In this document: positions 7,501 to 12,500 of the stretch, piece after piece
Position numbering within the stretch: the first letter of the stretch is position 1
How the letters are laid out: each line of letters starts with the position of its first letter
From: Nymphaea colorata
Taxonomy: Eukaryota; Streptophyta; Magnoliopsida; Nymphaeales; Nymphaeaceae
Length of the DNA: 12,500 nt
Direction: 5' to 3'
NCBI RefSeq assembly: GCF_008831285.2
Contig: NC_045140.1
Span: 30,549,977 to 30,562,476 of the forward strand
Made by a program: the position numbers and the translations under genes
Notes under the pieces: model-generated
Database searches by the model: none
What the model saw: the letters and a program-made list of their open reading frames with translations, nothing else
What the model was told of the DNA's origin: nothing

Positions 7501-8933
7501 TGGCTGGGACTTCATTGCATTTCAGTACAGCCCACCACCCGCAAACCGATGGGCAAAGCGAGGTGGTGAACAGGACACTAGAGACCTATCTGCGTTGTTT
7601 CGCGGGGGAACGACCGAACACTTGGGTTCGGTATCTTGCTTGGGCAGAATGGTCCTACAACACTAGTCTCCATTCCGGGACTAGTATCACTCCCTACGAG
7701 GCACTGTATGGGTGTCCTCCTCCACTCATTCCAAACTATGAAGTAGGGACAGCTCAAGATGATGAGGTGGACTGCACACTCCGTAATCGGGATGAGATCT
7801 TGACAGTTTTGAGGCAGCATATCGTAAGAGCCCAGAATCGAATGAAACAAACATATGATAAAGGCCGCAAAGATCGAGAGTTCAAGGTTGGGGACATGGC
7901 ATGGTTGAAGAGGCTACCTATGCGACAAAAATCGTTGCTTGGACAGCCTTATTCCAAACTTTTACCCCGTTATTATGGGCCATTCCGGGTCTTGCAAAGA
8001 GTTGGCAAAGGAGCCTACAGGTTAGCACTACCACCCACCGCATTAGTCCATCCGGTCTTCCATGTAACTAGACTCAAGCCGCATTTTGGTCAGTTGCCAG
8101 AACTTATTGAACCTTTGCCAGATTTTCGGCCTAGACCGTATAGGATACTTCGTCACCGGCACCTGCAGAGAGAGGGGCGTCAGAGACATGAGGTTTTAGT
8201 TGAGTGGGACGGCCCAGATTCAGGTACATCATGGGAGCTATATGACAGGATTGTCCAGGATTTCCCAACTACTAGAGCTTGGGGACAAGCTCAGTCTCAG
8301 CGTGGTGGATCTGATACGGAACTCCCTAGGACTAGGCCGGGACTAGCCTTGATTGCTGCCGAATCCCATCAACTACCACAGGCCGATAGCGCTAAGCTTG
8401 TCTGCGCGAACCCTTTGTCGCCAGATGGGCATGAGAGACTTGGTAAGGGTGAGACTTGGCCACTGAGTGTAAGGGGCAGAGAGGCTTTACTAACTGTGAA
8501 TGGTGCAGCTTGTAGCGCTAATAACGCCACACAAGGCCTAACGTCACACCAGGTAATCGTCGGAGGCATGCCACTGCCGGCCACAGGCGCAGCACAACTC
8601 CGGGGCACGGCCGAGCGCACAGCCGAGGGACATCGCCGACTACCGGGCATCGAGGACGCAGACGGGTGCCGCGCGCAGGAGAGCGTCGACGCTGGAGGTC
8701 ACCTGGAGCATTGTGAGGTTGTAGCGAGCGAGGACGCTATCAGAGTGCACAGCGGAAACCTTAGAGAGGCTAACGAGCGGGCACCACCATCACCACTAGC
8801 AGCAGCAGCACTCGGGCGGGTGGCCGATCCTTGTTCCGAGGGTATCACGCACGGAGGTCATTCCAGCGAGGACAGCATTTTTCTTAGGGAGGCTAGCCGA
8901 TGCAGTGAGCTGGAGTTGTCCGGGCCCAGCTGA
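4599..8933 (+). CDS. pol: Pol polyprotein with Gag zinc knuckle: protease, RT, RNase H, integrase, chromodomain
   Basis: A 1444-residue frame, open from about 4569 upstream of its first ATG, so it probably continued from gag in the intact ancestor. In order: end of Gag with a zinc knuckle (Cys71, Cys74, His82, Cys84); aspartic protease with DSG at 154-156; reverse transcriptase about 330-545, with Asp427 in LDL and the FxDD box at Asp491-Asp492; RNase H about 625-745, with Asp637, Glu674, Asp699 and Asp742; integrase, with zinc-binding His822, His829, Cys859 and Cys862 and the catalytic triad Asp892, Asp952, Glu988; the GPY/F module near 1121-1145; and a chromodomain near 1178-1224. All these sites are present with no internal stop. 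Expression is doubtful because the upstream gag frame is broken twice. The last ~220 residues have no known domain and run into the 3' LTR. Confidence 0.96.
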   Translation: MEEKLLKRAAYEKFSKTGGFNQNKGNFNRPTPKPQPQGFPKRDTRPAVRDNVPVRYITAKERDERFKAGLCVSCEEKWFKGHKCKRFQLMVVVEDEDEVEVSIPVEEEQPVEQECPTEIEKVDGVLHSMRDPNRPKAMRVLGTIQGHRVTILLDSGATHNFMSLETAKDSGCTLEDQAPLTVLVGDGTRLPCVHICRNMDITVQGIPYKIDVLVLPIKGMDLVLGVDWLETLGGIYWDFSKMKMRFEREGGDQVTLEGIQPNLEPKAAIKALVAQQPALWLISLATDVPPKGTETEVIPKEVQQVLDGFEDVFSEPKGLPPPRSYDHRIVLSNGAEPVNVRPYRYGFTQKTEIERLVKEMIEGGIIRPSSSPFSSPVLLVKKKDETWRFCVDYRALNEVTIKDRHPIPVIDELLDELAGASIFSKLDLRAGYHQIRMDKHDVPKTAFRTHDGHYEFLVMPFGLTNAPATFQRCMNDIFRPHLRDFILVFFDDILVYSRSLEHHIVHLRKTLQILRQNELFAKASKCSFGQESIGYLGHIVSKEGVRADPEKLHAMEQWPLPKDPRGMRGFLGLTGYYRRFIQGYGSIASPLTKMLKKGEFTWTDHSREAFVKLKAAMLAAPVLTLPDFSLDFVVETDASDVGVGAVLSQKGHPIAYMSKALTHRAKPLSTYEKELFAIVLAVEKWRPYLIGRKFIVRTDHSSLRYMLKQRVSTPTQQRWLAKLLGYDFTIEYKKGTENSAADSLSRLGEQFLTLSVLETDLWQRLVIEQEADEGLRLLRASVQQNPGSIPNHGMKGNVLYRKGKAVVPRGSSLKKELLSHFHCSTTAGHEGVAKTLARIKTQFWWEGLKGEVKEFVRSCQICQREKYEATKPPGLMHPLPIPTKPWADVSMDFIDAMPRSEGKEAVFVVVDRLTKYGHFAPLPRHYNGPLVAGIYQDYVGKLHGMPSTIVCDRDSIFLSAFWREYMRMAGTSLHFSTAHHPQTDGQSEVVNRTLETYLRCFAGERPNTWVRYLAWAEWSYNTSLHSGTSITPYEALYGCPPPLIPNYEVGTAQDDEVDCTLRNRDEILTVLRQHIVRAQNRMKQTYDKGRKDREFKVGDMAWLKRLPMRQKSLLGQPYSKLLPRYYGPFRVLQRVGKGAYRLALPPTALVHPVFHVTRLKPHFGQLPELIEPLPDFRPRPYRILRHRHLQREGRQRHEVLVEWDGPDSGTSWELYDRIVQDFPTTRAWGQAQSQRGGSDTELPRTRPGLALIAAESHQLPQADSAKLVCANPLSPDGHERLGKGETWPLSVRGREALLTVNGAACSANNATQGLTSHQVIVGGMPLPATGAAQLRGTAERTAEGHRRLPGIEDADGCRAQESVDAGGHLEHCEVVASEDAIRVHSGNLREANERAPPSPLAAAALGRVADPCSEGITHGGHSSEDSIFLREASRCSELELSGPS
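8130..8270 (+). other. Chromodomain at the integrase C-terminus
   Basis: Residues about 1178-1224 of pol follow the [10 protein letters not shown] segment that closes chromoviral integrases. The conserved core is EVLVEWDG, then TSWEL and a final helix ending DFP. Trp1203 and Trp1212 are at typical positions. The first aromatic of a canonical methyl-lysine cage is not evident, which fits the group II chromodomains of most non-CRM plant chromoviruses. In this family the domain is proposed to steer integration to chromatin; the mark recognised here cannot be told. Confidence 0.85.
8271..8933 (+). other. Pol C-terminal extension overlapping the 3' LTR
   Basis: The pol frame stays open for about 220 codons after the chromodomain and ends with TGA at 8931-8933. 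At least the last 188 codons lie in sequence duplicated in the 5' LTR, so they occupy U3. No domain, membrane segment or envelope-like motif is visible. It is rich in Ala, Gly, Ser, Glu and Arg, and some parts are low in complexity (an Ala run near GCAGCAGCAGCA). It may be a real tail translated from U3, or simply GC-rich DNA that lacks stops. Confidence 0.5.
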
Positions 8934-9145
8934 CCGACCTAGCCACACATGCCCAGTGGACCGAGACTGAGTTGGAGGAGTTTTCAGCCCCAAGCCGACC
9001 ATTTCAGGCCGAGACGGAGTGATTACAGCATTACGGGTCAGTCGGAGCGGTTTTGACAGGATCCCGTCTTAGGACCCGATCCAAATCCAGCGTTTTTAGT
9101 AGGAACCGGTTTCATTTTTAGTTATGTTTCAGTTTTGTACCGACC

Positions 9146-9169
9146 CGGTTCGAGACATAGACCGAACCG
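9146..9169. repeat. Inverted repeat upstream of the 3' LTR TATA box
   Basis: Exact copy of the 7-bp inverted repeat with 10-nt spacer found at 778-801 in the 5' LTR. Confidence 0.5.
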
Positions 9170-9182
9170 AGTCATGCTACAC

Positions 9183-9190
9183 TTTAAATA
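9183..9190 (+). promoter_or_regulatory. Putative TATA box of the 3' LTR
   Basis: Identical copy of the TTTAAATA box at 815-822, in the same short inverted repeat. From here transcription would read out into the flank beyond 11815. Confidence 0.45.
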
Positions 9191-9354
9191 GTGTCTTTGT
9201 GAAGTTAACCCTAAGTTGTTAATGATTTTTGGACAAAGTTTCTAATAGAAACAGGTTTCTCTTCACCCGCGCGTTTCTTGCGCCTCCATCTTCTTCTTCC
9301 TCCCATTTCTGTGTGAACATCTGAGGTTCTTCTCCAGCCTCCTCAGATTCATCA

Positions 9355-9417
9355 ATGGCGGATTGGCAACCCGACATTATCCCACACCCTCCGCTGGTTT
9401 TCTCTACTAGGAGGTGA
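9355..9417 (+). CDS. 3' LTR copy of the short uORF
   Basis: Same 20-codon frame and start context as at 989-1051, unchanged although two one-base indels separate the LTRs just upstream. Translation is not shown. Confidence 0.25.
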   Translation: MADWQPDIIPHPPLVFSTRR

Positions 9418-10347
9418 AACGAAGCAAGCAGCCGGCGGGTTGTCTTCTTCATCGTCTACCCGAGCAGAAGCAAAGGTGAATGCCGTGCGGACTCCTCAGC
9501 CACAGGGGTGTCGAGAGGCGTCATCCACCATCCGGAAGGCATTCTCCAGCCTTCGCGCAATGCCTACACGGCGGTGTGAAGATCTGAGATGCATTTGATC
9601 GTCCGTTCAGCAGAAATACAGCTAAGTGTGTTTTTCCAGCGTCATTTCCTCTTGTAGTGACTGTAAATCGCCTCCCCAATTCGTTTGTATGCCGTGGGAT
9701 CCTTCTGGAATCCGTGAGGATGATCTGAAGAAGGATCGAAGCGAAGGAGGATGGGTTTGGGGGTCGTTTGGAGGATGATCGAGCCTCTTTTTGAGCATTC
9801 GGTTGAAACAGGCCTACCACAGCCAGTCTCAATCCGAGCTTAAATCGAAGGGTCAATCGGCCATAACTTTTGGGGTTTTGATACTGTTCGCTTCCCACCG
9901 AACCAAGCTTTCTATAGGAAGTGGAATCGCGTCAATCCGTTCAGTATTGAGTGAGTTACGAGCTTGAGAAGTCGGAGTAGGTTCTGTCACGCAGTTCCGC
10001 CGACCAGTTCCTGTTTCCGGCGACATTTCCGGCGATCCAACCGTTGGATCTTCACGATTCCGGTGCCATTAGATTCCCAACATCCCTGAGATCATCTCCA
10101 CCAATTTGACGTCGATCGGACTGTAGATGGCGTTTCTGGAGGCGACGGTCTGAATCTGGCGGGAATCGGCGGCGAGCATCCCTGTTTCTCCGCCACAGGC
10201 GGCTGTAACCCAATATTCGCTTAGAACATTGGGAATGCAGCATCACCGGGTGATCTATTGACTTTAGCTTGTTCCAAATTTAATTATCTGTCGATTGCAA
10301 GTGGTTTCATCTCTTGATTTGATCGCATTGAGGCGGAGTGGCGATTT

Positions 10348-10761
10348 GAAGACCTGTGGCTGTTCTTCTGCACGACGGCTCTTCCTGAAACAGGCGACAG
10401 AACTACAGCGACTTTGAGGGATCAACGACTGGGGTCTAGACAGCTCAGATTCAGCTCAAATTTGGAGCGTCTACTCCTTGGCTAGTGGTCTTGCTACAGT
10501 CCAAATTTCAGGATTTTTGGAGGTGTCTATGAATTGTTATGATTTTTCCATCGAAGACCTCTCCAGCAGTCCTGAAGCTGTTCTGCGCCTGATACATTTC
10601 TGAACGAAGGACAGAACGTGCGCGATTTTCAGAGCTCAACGACCTGGCCTTAAACTCGTCGGATTTGGCTCAAACTTGGAGCGTCCACTCCTGAGGATGT
10701 CTACTTGTTGCTGACCAAGTTTGGGGATTTTTGGAGACTCCTGTGATTTTATACGAATTTT
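10348..10761 (+). repeat. Diverged tandem duplication inside the 3' LTR
   Basis: Counterpart of the ~205-214 bp duplication at 1982-2395, identical in both LTRs by eye. Confidence 0.7.
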
Positions 10762-11150
10762 AGACTGGAGGCCACTCTCTGCCAGCGCCTGAACCTGTCT
10801 TCTTCGTTTTCCAGAACAGAGGCCAAGCCTCGACGCTACCCCGATCTCGTTTTCTTCGATATTGGGGAAACGAGTATCTCTGGTGATTTCAGCTCCTTGA
10901 ATCCCTTGTTTTCCTTTGATTATATCCTGGATTTGATCGTGCTTGCACTTGTTTTGGCGGAGCATACCCCTGCTGCAACGAGGATGGGCTGCAACCTGTT
11001 AGCATAGACTGCAACAGTCCGTGAGCCGCAACCTTGGAGTTGAAGGGTGCTCGTCGACACCAGTTCGACGCCTGCTTCCCCCTTAACAGAATACAAAGAG
11101 GGGTTTAGATCGCATCTTGTGAGGCATTTCATACTTTGGCTCTGTTGTTC

Positions 11151-11177
11151 GATTACTGTTTTGCTGTAACAGTAATC
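11151..11177 (+). other. Perfect hairpin in the 3' LTR
   Basis: Identical copy of the 10-bp stem, 7-nt loop hairpin at 2785-2811. Confidence 0.6.
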
Positions 11178-11744
11178 CGTGCTTCCCTTGTTGCTGAGGT
11201 GAACCGTGAGCCATCAAGCGACCGGTGAGTTGGGGTCGTGGAGCTTGCTGTCCAGCTTGGGCGAGGAGGCATTTGCTGAGTACCGAGGCTTAGTTTCTGG
11301 TTTTCCAGCCTCGGTGGATAGCTCGGACTAGCTCCGAGGAGGTTTGTACCCTGTCCCACTATAGCACGGGGAGGGTGTTCTTGCTTACAAACCCGCCTAC
11401 ACGGCGCGCGGCATAGTGAGGTCCTCGGAGGCTCGTTCAGCCGACGACACACCTCCTTGCGGCTTGGCCACCTAGGGGTTGAGGGTGTGGTTTGTGCGCT
11501 TAGGCATGTATGTTTTTGATGAATGCTTGGATGTGAATGTGGTTGAGTGAGGTGAGCGTTTAAGTTGTATCGTCGCGGTTGTATTAAGCCTTGAGCCCCT
11601 TAGCATTCTTGTAGTAGGATTGGCTATTTGGGTTCGGGAAACACTCTTGTAATTCTGTCCTAACTTGGGAAATTAAGCCGGGGTTGCTGTCCGGCAGGGA
11701 AAGAGTGTAAAGTCTTCTTAATACTTAGCCTATTCGGAGCCTGC

Positions 11745-11760
11745 CCCAAGAGATCTTGGG
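11745..11760. repeat. Short palindrome near the 3' LTR end
   Basis: Identical copy of the 7-bp palindrome with 2-nt centre at 3379-3394, 55 bp before the element's right end. Confidence 0.45.
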
Positions 11761-11815
11761 AAGGGAGTTCGGCATTCGGCAGCGAGCTTAGGCAGTCCTA
11801 GCCGGGTTCCCACCA

Positions 11816-12059
11816 GTACCTGATCCGGTCCCAAAGGACACCGCAGGCGCTGTCGGGGAACAGCGAGCACTGCAGGCCGAGGGCCAGGCAGGGAAGGACA
11901 CGTTGCATAGCACCTGCCAAACAAAGGCCTTGACAGCAGTCGGAGGCCGAGAAGAAGGCAGTCGCACCGCGTGGACTACAAATGGCCCAGGCAAAACCGG
12001 ACGCAGGAGAAGCTGAAAAGACAGCTACGGAAGCACGCGGAACCAAGAAAAAATGGCCG
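11816..12059. other. Flanking DNA without recognised genes
   Basis: Sequence directly right of the element. It is GC-rich and purine-rich on the top strand. Open frames here are short and antisense, with no recognisable protein. Some stretches loosely resemble the tandem units further right (CGAGCACTGCAGG, GGGCCAGGCAGGGAAGGAC), so it may be a decayed part of the same repeat array. Confidence 0.5.
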
Positions 12060-12112
12060 CTCGCAGTGAAGAAAGGGCACACGAGGGACGGCAGCAAGGT
12101 CGAAGGGTGTCA

Positions 12113-12307
<195 letters not shown>

Positions 12308-12345
12308 CTACAGCAGCCGATTGATGCAAATGATCTCCCATACAT

Positions 12346-12394
12346 GTGATTTGGGCGACGGCTCCCGGGTGAAAGGGGCTAACGCGAAAATCAC
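12346..12394 (+). other. Hairpin-forming segment, repeat unit 3
   Basis: Same 49-nt length and same outer stems as at 12147. The inner GGC now faces GCT, still pairing with a G-T (G-U) wobble, while the loop sequence differs more. Confidence 0.5.
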
Positions 12395-12500
12395 TTGGTC
12401 TACCATAAGTATTTTTGAAGTACGAATCCGCCTTGTGTATCCCTAGTGTTCCGAGCACTTTCCGCAAGCAGCGGAAGACCGGGCACAAGAGGGACTACAG

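Larger units (their letters stand above)
1..11815 (+). mobile_element. Ty3/gypsy chromovirus LTR retrotransposon, Reina-like, recent but gag-broken
   Basis: Long direct repeats flank an internal region with PBS, gag and pol in the order protease, RT, RNase H, integrase, chromodomain, which defines a Ty3/gypsy chromovirus. The element copies itself by reverse transcription of an LTR-promoted RNA, primed by a tRNA, and integrates through its integrase; the chromodomain in such elements is thought to guide insertion to particular chromatin. The left end lies outside the window: if the LTR starts at the position equivalent to 8303, it begins about 66 bp upstream of base 1. The right end is set at the CA at 11814-11815, after which the two copies part company. 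The five bases after it, GTACC, would be the target-site duplication if the end is right. Reina-like placement rests on the RNase H and connection region and is moderate. Confidence 0.93.
8303..11815 (+). repeat. 3' LTR (start approximate)
   Basis: Repeat identity with the 5' LTR is directly visible from 8369 and must extend further left, because the other copy is cut by the window edge. The best candidate start is TGGTGG at 8303-8308: it is the exact reverse complement of the LTR end CCACCA (11810-11815) and lies soon after the chromodomain. That gives 3513 bp. A weaker alternative is TGATACGG at 8312. No good polypurine tract precedes either. The 3' half carries the same features as the 5' LTR at +8366 to +8368. 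Beyond the pol stop, 8934-11815 holds no supportable protein gene except the short uORF copy at 9355. Confidence 0.85.

Noticed and set aside
8167-8177. Polypurine tract AGAGAGAGGGG
   Set aside because: It encodes part of the chromodomain and no TG start follows directly; an LTR start here would cut through a conserved domain.
8271-8933. Envelope-like gene after pol
   Set aside because: The tail is part of the pol frame and has no signal peptide, membrane segment or other envelope feature.
11798-12097. Antisense open frame of 99 codons spanning the element's right border
   Set aside because: It crosses the LTR end into repetitive flank and resembles no family; a chance frame.

Overview
The window is almost entirely one plant LTR retrotransposon of the Ty3/gypsy (Metaviridae) superfamily, a chromovirus. 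Its domain order is Gag, protease, reverse transcriptase, RNase H, integrase, chromodomain. The primer-binding site matches the 3' end of plant initiator methionine tRNA. These features point to a flowering-plant nuclear genome; no host gene or other marker narrows the species. The RNase H and connection motifs look closest to the Reina-type chromoviruses. That placement is from memory of family motifs and is moderate.

Layout: a 5' LTR without its first bases (1-3449); PBS (3453-3464); gag starting only 23 nt after the PBS (3488); a long pol frame (ATG at 4599, stop at 8931-8933); a 3' LTR (clearly repeated from 8369, probably from about 8303, ending at 11815); and 685 bp of downstream flank (11816-12500) holding diverged tandem repeats of about 187-220 bp. 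The two LTRs differ by 5 substitutions and 4 single-base indels over about 3.45 kb, so the insertion looks recent.

The element appears unable to make Gag-Pol as sequenced. Gag drops one frame within a T run at 4345-4348, and again at 4569-4570, where the shift also creates a TAG stop. Each break is explained by loss of one T, so the ancestor probably had one continuous gag-pol frame. The pol enzymatic domains themselves are uninterrupted, with all expected catalytic residues present.

The most unusual aspects are: very long LTRs for a Reina-like element; a pol frame running more than 200 codons past the chromodomain into the 3' LTR; a TATA-like box deep inside the LTR that implies a leader of about 2.6 kb before gag, with a short upstream ORF in strong start context; diverged ~205-214 bp tandem duplications and perfect hairpins inside the LTR; and no clear polypurine tract at the expected LTR border. 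I saw no evidence of a new defence, regulatory or metabolic system.
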